Origin: Microbacterium proteolyticum | GTDB lineage: Bacteria; Actinomycetota; Actinomycetes; Actinomycetales; Microbacteriaceae | Direction of reading: 5' to 3' | Length of the DNA stretch: 64,000 bases | Assembly (NCBI RefSeq): GCF_029639405.1 | Contig: NZ_CP121273.1 | Span: 62,001-126,000, forward strand | In this document: positions 9,015 to 16,397 of the stretch, piece after piece | How positions within the stretch are numbered: position 1 is the stretch's first letter | Layout of the letters: each line of letters opens with the position of its first letter | Notes under the pieces: generated by a model | Databases searched by the model: none | Told to the model about the DNA's origin: nothing | Seen by the model: the letters and a program-made list of their open reading frames with translations, nothing else | Position numbers and translations under genes: made by a program

Positions 9015-9455
9015 ATGCCGGTAAGCACGGGACGCGCCCCACTTGGGGCCAGTACCGCCTCCGTCGTGAGAATGAGGATCATCGCCAGCCTCGTCCTAAT
9101 CTTGATGTGTCTGCTCGCTGTATGGTCAAGCAGCCACTCTGATGCTTCCACGACCTCCGATGCGGCGTCCGCGACCCACACGTGGGAGAGCGATCAAGGT
9201 AGTCGAACAGTCCTCGATGAGCCCGCCGGTGACGTTGTCAACAGCCTGACGCAGGCTCTCCCAGCGGCGGCCGTAGCGCTATGCCTGGTAGGCGTGTGTG
9301 TGGCGGGAATGCTGCTGGAGCATCGCTTCCGTCTCATGCGGTCGAATCTCAATGTCATCCGCTCACCTCGACGCGATCAGCCTCACGTTTTACGTACCGT
9401 CCGCTCACACACCACGACGCTGAGCTTGACCGAACTGTCTCTCTCACGGACCTGA
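9015..9455 (+). CDS. DUF6153-like small membrane protein
   Basis: 146 residues from ATG 9015; an in-frame ATG at 9072 is an alternative start that begins exactly at the first hydrophobic helix (MRIIASLVLILMCLL). A second helix lies around residues 80-100 (LPAAAVALCLVGVCVAGMLL), then a basic tail that ends LSLTELSLSRT. The C terminus matches the copies ending at 333 and 21902. Function is unknown. It precedes copC (9643), as the third copy precedes the DUF305 gene, so it probably belongs to extracytoplasmic copper handling. This copy lacks the Cys/His-rich CTGCGDDH patch of the third copy. Confidence 0.65.
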   Translation: MPVSTGRAPLGASTASVVRMRIIASLVLILMCLLAVWSSSHSDASTTSDAASATHTWESDQGSRTVLDEPAGDVVNSLTQALPAAAVALCLVGVCVAGMLLEHRFRLMRSNLNVIRSPRRDQPHVLRTVRSHTTTLSLTELSLSRT

Positions 9456-9642
9456 CCCGTACCGGGGCTCCGAAAATCACACCTTCTCGGCTGATCTGAC
9501 GCCAACGAAGTTGTAGTCGAACGCAACTTCCCACCCCTTCGGGCGCGGCCGTACAGGTGCACTCGGAGCGTTTCTGATCCGACGCTCGACGACTGCCGTG
9601 GGCGCCCAATCCCCGGGCGCCGCAGTCCCACTGAAAGACGCC

Positions 9643-10308
9643 ATGCACACACTTTTCGCCCCCCGTTCGCCTCGCTGGTTCGCAGCCGCCGGCATTGCCG
9701 TGGCGGCACTATCCCTGATGTTCGTTCTACCCGGTTCGCCGCCGGCTCGTGCTCACGACGCTTTGGTCCAGTCCTCCCCAGCAGCGGACTCAGTCGTCTC
9801 AGCGACGCCCGCTGAGGTGTCAATGACATACAGCGGGGAGGTCTTCGACGCCTCCAGCGCCATCGCGGTCGAAGTGATTGACTCCTCAGGAGCGAACGTT
9901 GCACTGACGCCTCCGGTCGTCGCTGACACGACGGTGACCCAGGCAGTGAAGCCAGTCACGTCTCCAGGCGTAGTCACGGTGCGATGGCGCGTGGTCTCCA
10001 GCGACGGTCACCCCATCAGCGGTGAGTACGCGTTCACGGTTGACGCTCCCGTAACGCCCACGGCGTCCGCCGAACCGGACCCCTCTGCAACCACGGGTGC
10101 CCCCTCCTCATCTGAGCAGAGCCCGGCCATCTCGTCGACACCAGAACAAAGCGCGACAGCAGACGCCGTGGCGGAGGTCGAAGAGCCACGGAGCGGAATC
10201 GGTCTTCCGCTGTTAGTGACTGGCGTCGCTGTCGTCATTCTGGGCGCGGCGGCGCTTGTGCTTTTCTCGTCCGGACGGCGTCGACGACAGCAGCAGGTGG
10301 GGCAGTGA
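9643..10308 (+). CDS. copC: CopC-domain copper resistance protein
   Basis: The 221-residue protein has a signal peptide (to about residue 37, ending ARA before His), then a CopC domain. The copper-ligand N-terminal His is present (AHDALVQSSPA), as is the C-terminal DGHPISGEYAF motif. A Ser/Thr/Pro/Glu-rich linker follows, then a C-terminal helix with an RRRRQQQ tail, so the protein is membrane tethered rather than free. An in-frame GTG at 9598 would only lengthen the leader. CopC binds copper outside the membrane and delivers it to CopD, encoded at 12614-14557. Confidence 0.92.
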   Translation: MHTLFAPRSPRWFAAAGIAVAALSLMFVLPGSPPARAHDALVQSSPAADSVVSATPAEVSMTYSGEVFDASSAIAVEVIDSSGANVALTPPVVADTTVTQAVKPVTSPGVVTVRWRVVSSDGHPISGEYAFTVDAPVTPTASAEPDPSATTGAPSSSEQSPAISSTPEQSATADAVAEVEEPRSGIGLPLLVTGVAVVILGAAALVLFSSGRRRRQQQVGQ

Positions 10309-10321
10309 AGGAACACCGTCA

Positions 10322-11170
10322 ATGAGCAGTGAGATTTGGTCGACACACCAGTCACGCCCTCTAACGCGCAGGGAACGGCGCCACGCTGATGAGTTCAGGA
10401 TGCGTGAGGCGCGGAGCTCCCACGGTCCTGAGGCCGCGCGCGCAATGCGCGCCCGCCCGCTTGTTGCGAGTGCGTTGGCGCTGGCGCTCATGTGTCCTCT
10501 GGCGCTGCCGGCGTACGCGGCCTCACCTGTCACGGACTCCGAGCCGACCTTGCAGCAAGCCGCTGCGGACGACTCACAACAATTCACCGTGTCCTCCGCG
10601 CTCCCCGCTTCGCCCCTGGACAGGCAGAGCTACGCAGCGACGTCTCAGGAAGAAATTCATCAGAAAAAGGCGCGAGAGGCTGCGGCGGCCGCGGCCGCCG
10701 CAGCACGCGCAGCTCGGCCCGCTACCACCTTCGCTGCTGAACGCGCAGTCCCCGTCCTCGCCGCCGGTAGCGGGGTTGTGCGCTGGCCATTGACCTCGAC
10801 GTTCAGAGTCACGGACCAATTCGGAGCAAGAGGCGGGGCGCACATGGGCACCGACATGGTGACCGCGGGCGGCACGCCAATCTACGCGTCCGTGGCCGGG
10901 ACAGTCGATGTCTCGAGCGAGAGCTATGGCGCCTACGGCGTCGCTGTCACCGTTGAGTCCGTCGTCAACGGCCAACGTATCCGGGCCGTCTACCCGCACA
11001 TGCAGTACAACACCCGGCAGGTCGGCAGCGGCCAGGAAGTGCAGGCGGGCCAACTCCTCGGACTCGTCGGAAGCACAGGCCGCTCCACCGCAAACCACTT
11101 GCATTTCGAGGTGTCCGTCAACGACGTCACCGTGGATTCCCTGGCGTGGTTGGAAGCGAATGCTCAGTGA
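10322..11170 (+). CDS. M23 family metallopeptidase (LytM-like)
   Basis: ATG 10322 is preceded by GAAGGAA. The protein of 282 residues begins with a basic PLTRRERR segment, then a membrane anchor or signal near residues 45-65 and an Ala-rich coiled stretch. The C-terminal M23 domain shows the zinc ligands HMGTD and HLHFE. These enzymes cleave peptidoglycan cross-bridges or act as degenerate regulators; both metal motifs are intact here, so activity is plausible. It overlaps the next gene (GTGA at 11167-11170). Its presence in a copper/cytochrome block is unusual; cell-wall remodelling for envelope complexes is one explanation. Confidence 0.88.
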   Translation: MSSEIWSTHQSRPLTRRERRHADEFRMREARSSHGPEAARAMRARPLVASALALALMCPLALPAYAASPVTDSEPTLQQAAADDSQQFTVSSALPASPLDRQSYAATSQEEIHQKKAREAAAAAAAAARAARPATTFAAERAVPVLAAGSGVVRWPLTSTFRVTDQFGARGGAHMGTDMVTAGGTPIYASVAGTVDVSSESYGAYGVAVTVESVVNGQRIRAVYPHMQYNTRQVGSGQEVQAGQLLGLVGSTGRSTANHLHFEVSVNDVTVDSLAWLEANAQ

Positions 11171-11619
11171 CTAAACGCGCCATTACAAAGCGCGGCGGCA
11201 GGCGCCGCGCCGCACCGCAGCGAACGGCACTGCAAAAGAAACTCGACGATCGATACGGCCGCACTTCGCTTCCCTGGCGTCGCCGAGCTTTCTGGATCAG
11301 TGTTGCTGTGTTCGCGGTGGCTGCCATTGCCTACCTGGTCTGGATCACACTTCAAAATAGCTTGGACGACATCTCCATCGCCGAGACCGGCTACCTCGTC
11401 GTCGATGAGCGGGCTGTGACGGTGTCCTTTCAAGCCACCCCTCCCTCCGGCGCACGGTTCGCGTGCGCCATCCAAGCCCTGGACGAGGATTTCGGCGTCG
11501 TGGGGTGGCGGGTCGTCGAGTACGCCCCCTTCCCCGAGACCACTCGATCCTTCACCGAGCGCGTTCCGACTCTCGCCCTGGCAACCACCGGCACCGTCAA
11601 AGAGTGCTGGACAATCTAA
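11167..11619 (+). CDS. DUF4307-like single-pass membrane protein
   Basis: The 150-residue protein starts at a GTGA overlap. It has a basic N terminus with a DRYGR motif, one membrane helix (about residues 38-60) and an extracytoplasmic domain with two cysteines (FACAIQALD and VKECWTI). This matches DUF4307, an actinobacterial family of unknown function whose DRYGR and C-terminal Cys are typical. It precedes ccsA with an 11-base gap. Confidence 0.78.
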   Translation: MTKRAITKRGGRRRAAPQRTALQKKLDDRYGRTSLPWRRRAFWISVAVFAVAAIAYLVWITLQNSLDDISIAETGYLVVDERAVTVSFQATPPSGARFACAIQALDEDFGVVGWRVVEYAPFPETTRSFTERVPTLALATTGTVKECWTI

Positions 11620-11630
11620 GGATTCCACCC

Positions 11631-12614
11631 GTGACCGAATCATCCGCCCTCACCCTTGATGGGCTGTCCCTGCTGATGGTGTGGACGGCCATCGGCGTTT
11701 ACGCGCTCGCCTTTGCGGCGTATGCCATCGACCTTGCCGTGCGCGTGTCTCGCGTCGAGGCGCCCGCTGCGGAACTCGTGACGGTCGGGGACGTGGCTCC
11801 ACCGGTGGCGCCCCCGGCGGCCGCGGTGCAATTGCAAGTGCCGCCACGTGAGCGCGAACGTCTCGTATGGGCACGTATCGGAACCGCCCTCACCATTTTG
11901 GGATTCGCGCTGCAGCTGAGCGGGGATGTCCTCCGAGGCATCGCCGCAGCTCGTGTGCCGTGGGCGAACATGTACGAATTCGCACTCACCGGCACTCTTC
12001 TCATCGTCGGCGTGTTCCTTTTCGCCCTTCGGCGGTACGACCTGCGTTTCCTCGGCTCCTTCTTGCTTGGGATGGTCGTCCTTCTTCTGGGTGGTGCGAC
12101 CTTGGGGTTCTACGTCGAGGTCACCCCTCTGATGGACCCGCTGCGTAGCGTGTGGCTTGTCATCCACGTCTTCGTGGCCTCCCTTGCGACTGCGCTGTTC
12201 GCCATCGCGTGCGGCCTGTCCGTGACGCAACTTCTGCAACACCGGCGTGAGAGTCGCCCCTCCGTCAACACGCGGCGGGGCCTGCTTCGAACCCTGCCCA
12301 CCTCTGAAGATCTGGAAGCCCTGGCTTACCGGTTCGCCATCATTGGCTTCATCTTCTGGACCTTCACCCTGATTGCCGGCGCGATTTGGGCAAACGACTC
12401 CTGGGGACGCTTCTGGGGTTTTGATACCAAAGAGGTGTGGACTTTCATCATCTGGGTGCTGTACGCCGGGTACATCCACGCTCGTGCCACCCGTGGATGG
12501 CGCGGTAACCGTTCTGCGTGGCTGTCTATCGTGGGGTTCGCTGCGGTGCTGTTCAACTTCACCGCCGTGAACATGTTCTTCAAGGGTCTGCATGCCTATT
12601 CGGGGCTGAACTGA
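11631..12614 (+). CDS. ccsA: Cytochrome c biogenesis protein CcsA (CcsB/ResC)
   Basis: Start GTG 11631 follows AAGGA. The 327-residue membrane protein contains the tryptophan-rich haem-binding WWD-type segment (WANDSWGRFWGFDTKEVW) near residues 262-280, flanked by conserved helices. With ResB it forms the System II cytochrome c synthetase. The stop overlaps the start of the copD-ctaG gene (TGATG at 12612-12616). A leader of about 70 residues rich in Pro/Ala lies between the first and second helices. Confidence 0.94.
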   Translation: MTESSALTLDGLSLLMVWTAIGVYALAFAAYAIDLAVRVSRVEAPAAELVTVGDVAPPVAPPAAAVQLQVPPRERERLVWARIGTALTILGFALQLSGDVLRGIAAARVPWANMYEFALTGTLLIVGVFLFALRRYDLRFLGSFLLGMVVLLLGGATLGFYVEVTPLMDPLRSVWLVIHVFVASLATALFAIACGLSVTQLLQHRRESRPSVNTRRGLLRTLPTSEDLEALAYRFAIIGFIFWTFTLIAGAIWANDSWGRFWGFDTKEVWTFIIWVLYAGYIHARATRGWRGNRSAWLSIVGFAAVLFNFTAVNMFFKGLHAYSGLN

Positions 12615-14557
12615 TGCCTACTTCCGGCGCTAAGCTCGGGCACGCCCACTCGACGGTAAGGGTGGGGGCACCTGGCTCCACGCGGCTTCCGTCTCTGCAA
12701 CCGCGCCGGTGGAACGTGTACCGCGTGATTGCGCTCATCATCCTCGTCGTCAGCGCAGTCGCTGCCTTGGTGTGCGCTCTCGCAGTCGGCGGTGGCGCTG
12801 CCCCCTTGCAACTGGCCGACGCCGGGCCCCTCGCACGGTGGGGGCTGCCAGTGTCAAAGCTCGTCGTGAACATGAGCGCCGCGGGAATGGGAGGGGCGCT
12901 CTTTGTCGCCTTGTTCTCGTTGCGCGTCGAACAGCGCGGGTTTGAATTGGCGTTGGATGTTGCTGCGCTATCTGCCGCCATCTTCACCGTGGCATCTGCT
13001 GCTACTGGCTTCTTCAGCTTCATGGTCATCTTCAACCCCGCTTTGAATGCCGGTCCCGAATTTGGGTCTCAGCTTGGCCGGTACCTCGTGCAGACCGAGG
13101 GGGGACGTGTGTGGTTGATGACGACCATCGCGGGTGCCATTCTCGCGGTGCTCACATTTGCGGTGCGTTCGTGGGGCGGGACAGCAACCGTGGCACTTCT
13201 CGCGCTGGCAGCGCTTGTCCCGATGGGAACACAAGGCCATTCAGGTGATGAGGCCTCTCACCAGCAAGCCACGACAGCCATCGTCATACACCTCATCGCC
13301 GCAGCGGTCTGGCTCGGTGGTCTGCTGCTGCTGGCGATCATTCGTTCCGTCACTTCCAAGAGTGAGATGGCGACAGTTCTGATGCGGTACTCCACCATCG
13401 CCGTTATTGCCTTCGCGCTCGTCGCGTTCTCGGGCACGGTTCGAGCCGCCATCGGCCTAGAAACTCTCGGTGCTCTCGCCTCCCCTTACGGCCTCATCCT
13501 CATCGTCAAGGTTGTAGCCCTCACCGCCATCGGTGTTCTGGGGGCGATCTACCGACTGCGTCTACTCCGAAGGATGCGCGCCAACCCCAGCGACGCCAAG
13601 ACTTTCTGGCTGCTGTTGTGTGCGGAGTTGGGATTGATGGGGATGGCTAGTGGAGCGGCTGCCGCTCTCGCGAGAACACCGCCGCCGATTCTCCCCGAAC
13701 CTGCAGGCGCGCTCACACCCGCTGAGGTACTCACCGGCGCTCCGCTACCTCCTGAGTGGACTATGTCGCGTTGGTTCACGGCGTGGAGCCCCGACCTGCT
13801 GTGGTTAGTTGCCGCCGTGCTCGGACTCATCTTCTACGTGAGCGCTGTGCTGCGGCTAAAGGCGCGTGGGTACCGATGGAACCCCTGGCGGGCGACCGCG
13901 TGGGTGGCAGGGACGCTCCTCTTGGTATGGGTCACTAGCGGAGCGTTGGGCGCTTACCGTAGCTACATCTACAGTGCGCACGTTCTTGGGATAGTCATTC
14001 TCCTTGTCGGGGTGGTGCCCCTTCTCGCAGCCGGGGCGCCAATCGAGCTCGCCCGCAAGGCAGCCCATCGCCGCGAAGACGGCAGCAGGGGAGGGTATGA
14101 ATGGGCGCAGGTGCTCATGCATTCGCGAGGTGTGCGTTTCGCTTCGGCACCCGTGGTCGCTGTCCCGGCCACCGCGATGTTGATTTGGCTGCTTTTCAGT
14201 TCTGACCTCCTCCGTTGGACAGTAGGGGATCTCCTAGGGCGGCAAATGGCGACGGCAGCAACCCTCGTCGTGGGATCTCTGCTCGTGCGTGGCTTGATAG
14301 GTGGTGACGGGTCCAGCCGCCGGCCGACACAGATGAAGCTGCTGATGGTCGTCGGTTTAGCTGTGGCGATGGCGGTTGTATCTGTGTACATCTCTACTGC
14401 CGGTCTAGTAGCCGCCGACTGGTTCGGTGCGATGGGCCGCACCTGGGGTAGAGCACCAGCCGAAGACCAAGACTTCGGTGGAGTGGTGCTGGCTGCTGGC
14501 TCCGCGATCGCGGTCGTTCTGGGTGGGTGGGTGGTGTTCCTCTCCCGTGCGCGGTAG
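12614..14557 (+). CDS. copD: Fused CopD copper-import and CtaG oxidase-assembly protein
   Basis: A 647-residue polytopic protein. The N-terminal half (about residues 30-350) carries the CopD/YcnJ pattern, including HQQATTAIVIHLIAAAVWLG. The C-terminal half (about 380-640) has the CtaG pattern (PPEWTMSRWFTAWSPDLLW, later ALGAYRSYIYSAHVLGIVI). Such bifunctional proteins are common in Actinobacteria. They are thought to move copper inward and pass it to cytochrome oxidase. Together with CopC at 9643 it forms a CopC-CopD pair. It ends the plus-strand block and converges with the CDF gene. Confidence 0.92.
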   Translation: MPTSGAKLGHAHSTVRVGAPGSTRLPSLQPRRWNVYRVIALIILVVSAVAALVCALAVGGGAAPLQLADAGPLARWGLPVSKLVVNMSAAGMGGALFVALFSLRVEQRGFELALDVAALSAAIFTVASAATGFFSFMVIFNPALNAGPEFGSQLGRYLVQTEGGRVWLMTTIAGAILAVLTFAVRSWGGTATVALLALAALVPMGTQGHSGDEASHQQATTAIVIHLIAAAVWLGGLLLLAIIRSVTSKSEMATVLMRYSTIAVIAFALVAFSGTVRAAIGLETLGALASPYGLILIVKVVALTAIGVLGAIYRLRLLRRMRANPSDAKTFWLLLCAELGLMGMASGAAAALARTPPPILPEPAGALTPAEVLTGAPLPPEWTMSRWFTAWSPDLLWLVAAVLGLIFYVSAVLRLKARGYRWNPWRATAWVAGTLLLVWVTSGALGAYRSYIYSAHVLGIVILLVGVVPLLAAGAPIELARKAAHRREDGSRGGYEWAQVLMHSRGVRFASAPVVAVPATAMLIWLLFSSDLLRWTVGDLLGRQMATAATLVVGSLLVRGLIGGDGSSRRPTQMKLLMVVGLAVAMAVVSVYISTAGLVAADWFGAMGRTWGRAPAEDQDFGGVVLAAGSAIAVVLGGWVVFLSRAR

Positions 14558-14628
14558 AACGACGTCCTAGATTCCTCATGCGGCGTGCGACAGAAGCCGT
14601 CATGGCTGATCTGAGGTGCTCTACCCGC

Positions 14629-15300
14629 TCAGCGGTGATGGTCGTCGTCGTGCTCCTCCTCGAGGAGCATCCCCACGGAGGTGGCGCAGGCGTCACCGCG
14701 CCATGCCTCGATACCCTCTCGGATTGCGAAGGCGGCGATGACGAGTCCGGCGATCGCATCGGCCCACCACCAGCCGAACAGGCTGTTGACAATGAGGCCG
14801 ACGAGAACCGCGGCGGACAGGTAGGTGCAGATGAGGGTCTGCTTGGAGTCGGCCACAGCGGTTGCCGATCCCAGCTCGCGGCCCGCGCGTCGTTCCGCCA
14901 GCGAGAGGAATGGCATGATGACGACGCTGAGCGCGGTGAGCACGATTCCGACAGTGGAGTGCTGCACGTCGACCTGGCCCACGAGCGCGAGCACCGACGT
15001 CGCGGTGACGTAGGCGGCGAGGGCGAAGAACGCCACGGCGATGACGCGCAGCGTGCCCTTCTCCCACCGCTCGGGGTCGCGGCGGGTGAACTGCCAGGCC
15101 ACGGCTGCCGCCGAGAGGACCTCGATCGTGGAGTCCAGGCCGAACCCGATCAGCGCAGCCGATGAGGCGACGGTGCCGGCGGTGATCGCGACGACGGCCT
15201 CAATGAGGTTGTAGGCGATCGTCGCGGTGACGATCCACTTGATGCGGCGTTGGAGAGTGTGCCGGCGGTCGTCTGTGGGGCGAGAGGTCGTGGTGGTCAT
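14629..15300 (-). CDS. Cation diffusion facilitator family metal exporter
   Basis: The 223-residue protein has six membrane helices and CDF features: GFGLDSTIEVLSA in helix 2, ADSKQT in the loop to helix 5 and WWADAIAGL in helix 5, each supplying the expected Asp. The C-terminal cytosolic domain is nearly absent and replaced by an acidic His-rich tail (EEEHDDDHHR), which may bind metal. The start overlaps the stop of the CmtR-like gene (ATGA at 15297-15300). A CmtR-type regulator implies Cd, Pb or Zn rather than copper as the inducing metal. Confidence 0.88.
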   Translation of the reverse strand: MTTTTSRPTDDRRHTLQRRIKWIVTATIAYNLIEAVVAITAGTVASSAALIGFGLDSTIEVLSAAAVAWQFTRRDPERWEKGTLRVIAVAFFALAAYVTATSVLALVGQVDVQHSTVGIVLTALSVVIMPFLSLAERRAGRELGSATAVADSKQTLICTYLSAAVLVGLIVNSLFGWWWADAIAGLVIAAFAIREGIEAWRGDACATSVGMLLEEEHDDDHHR

Positions 15301-15641
15301 GCGCAGGTGCAGCTTTCTCCGGCGCAGCAGCCCGGTTCGACATAGAGGACGACGCGTAGCAGCTCGTCCAAGGCGGGTGAGAGGTGAGAGTCAGCAAGCC
15401 GATACCAGGTGCGCCGCCCATCCGGCACAGCCTCCACGAGCCCGCACCCTCGAAGGCACGCGAGCTGGTTCGACATGACCTGTCGGGAGACGCCGAGAGC
15501 GTCCGCTAGGTCGGAGGGGTAGGCGGGTGCTTCCCGCAGTGCCAGCAGCACGCCCGCGCGCGTGGAGTCGGAGAGCGCGTGGCCGAGGCGCGCGAGCGCG
15601 GCGGTATGCGTCACGGTGGCAGTCGCAGTGGCTGTGGACAC
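15297..15641 (-). CDS. cmtR: ArsR/SmtB family metal sensor, CmtR-like
   Basis: The protein closely follows mycobacterial CmtR: ALARLGHALSDSTR, then NQLACLRGCGLV in the recognition region. It has the two cysteines spaced as the Cd/Pb ligands of CmtR (C-x3-C), and a Cys-rich tail (EPGCCAGESCTCA) in place of the single CmtR C-terminal cysteine. GTG 15641 gives 114 residues and lies 6 bases downstream of a TANNNT box, consistent with leaderless expression. An in-frame ATG at 15674 would add 11 residues not seen in the family. It should repress itself and the CDF exporter until Cd or Pb binds. Confidence 0.9.
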   Translation of the reverse strand: MSTATATATVTHTAALARLGHALSDSTRAGVLLALREAPAYPSDLADALGVSRQVMSNQLACLRGCGLVEAVPDGRRTWYRLADSHLSPALDELLRVVLYVEPGCCAGESCTCA

Positions 15642-15651
15642 GTGTCGACAG
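15632..15651. promoter_or_regulatory. Palindromic operator candidate for the CmtR-like repressor
   Basis: CTGTGGACACGTGTCGACAG is a 20-bp palindrome with one mismatched pair and a perfect 10-bp core (GACACGTGTC). It overlaps the GTG start of the regulator, and a minus-strand TACTGT box (15653-15648) abuts it. Position and symmetry fit ArsR-family autoregulation. Confidence 0.6.
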
Positions 15652-15728
15652 TACAGGACTTGCTGAATAATCATCCCCGGTTGGGCGGCCCACTCCGGTG
15701 GACGCGCGCAGGGGGATGAATAGGAGTG

Positions 15729-15763
15729 TTGCGCTACATACCCTAGGGGGGTATGGTATCTAG
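15729..15763 (+). promoter_or_regulatory. CsoR-regulated promoter and operator of the copper operon
   Basis: A -35 box TTGCGC (15729-15734) and a -10 box TATGGT (15752-15757) are separated by 17 bases. The spacer holds an inverted repeat, CATACCC (15737-15743) and GGGTATG (15749-15755), which resembles the GC-rich dyads bound by CsoR proteins. The GTG of csoR is 6 bases after the -10 box, so the mRNA is probably leaderless. Binding of apo-CsoR would block polymerase directly. Confidence 0.75.
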
Positions 15764-16045
15764 GTGAACGGATACGAGGGCAACAAAGACGACCTCCAGA
15801 AGCGGCTGCGTCGCGTCGAGGGTCAGGTACGAGGGATCGCCCGAATGGTCGATGAAGACAAGTACTGCATCGACATCCTTACGCAGGTCTCCGCCGCGAC
15901 GAAGGCTTTGGAGACGGTTGCTCTATCCCTGCTCGGGGATCACCTCCGCCACTGCGTCGCGGAGGCGAGCGCAGAGGGCGGCCAGGTTGCCGCAGAGAAG
16001 ATTCGTGAGGCCAACGACGCGATTGCACGGCTCGTCCGTTCCTGA
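15764..16045 (+). CDS. csoR: Copper-sensing repressor CsoR
   Basis: The 93-residue all-helical protein has the CsoR family opening KRLRRVEGQVRGIARMV and the Cu(I) ligand set Cys-His-Cys. The Cys is in KYCIDILTQVSAA, and the His/Cys pair is in DHLRHCV. GTG 15764 is adjacent to the promoter described at 15729-15763. Cu(I) binding releases CsoR from its operator. It is the first gene of the copper chaperone/ATPase operon, so it is autoregulated. Confidence 0.95.
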   Translation: MNGYEGNKDDLQKRLRRVEGQVRGIARMVDEDKYCIDILTQVSAATKALETVALSLLGDHLRHCVAEASAEGGQVAAEKIREANDAIARLVRS

Positions 16046-16073
16046 TCCCGCACCGACCCCAGAGGAGCAAATC

Positions 16074-16397
16074 ATGACCGACCGCATCGACCTCGGCCTG
16101 AAAGACACCAACGCCGGCTGCGCTTGCTGCGCCACGTCCGCAGCGACAGACGCACCCGCGTCCACCGCGGCGACGGTGACAGAAGACGTCCTGGTGACCG
16201 GAATGACATGCTCGCACTGCGTGTCGAGCGTCACGGAGGAGCTGACTGCGATCGACGGTGTCGAGAATGTCACGGTAGACCTCAACGCCGGCGGTACGTC
16301 GCGCGTCACCATCCACAGCTTGACCCCGATCGATGCCGCCGCAGTGCGGGCCGCGGTGGAGGAGGCCGGCTACACCCTGGCCGGCGCACCCGCATGA
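16074..16397 (+). CDS. copZ: CopZ-like copper chaperone with Cys-rich N-terminal extension
   Basis: ATG 16074 follows AGAGGAG. The 107-residue protein has a C-terminal HMA domain (GMTCSHC about residues 45-51, then a ferredoxin-like fold of about 65 residues). A 40-residue extension precedes it, with the patch GCACC that could bind an extra metal ion. HMA chaperones pass Cu(I) to the HMA domain of CopA, encoded immediately downstream with an ATGA overlap. Confidence 0.92.
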   Translation: MTDRIDLGLKDTNAGCACCATSAATDAPASTAATVTEDVLVTGMTCSHCVSSVTEELTAIDGVENVTVDLNAGGTSRVTIHSLTPIDAAAVRAAVEEAGYTLAGAPA

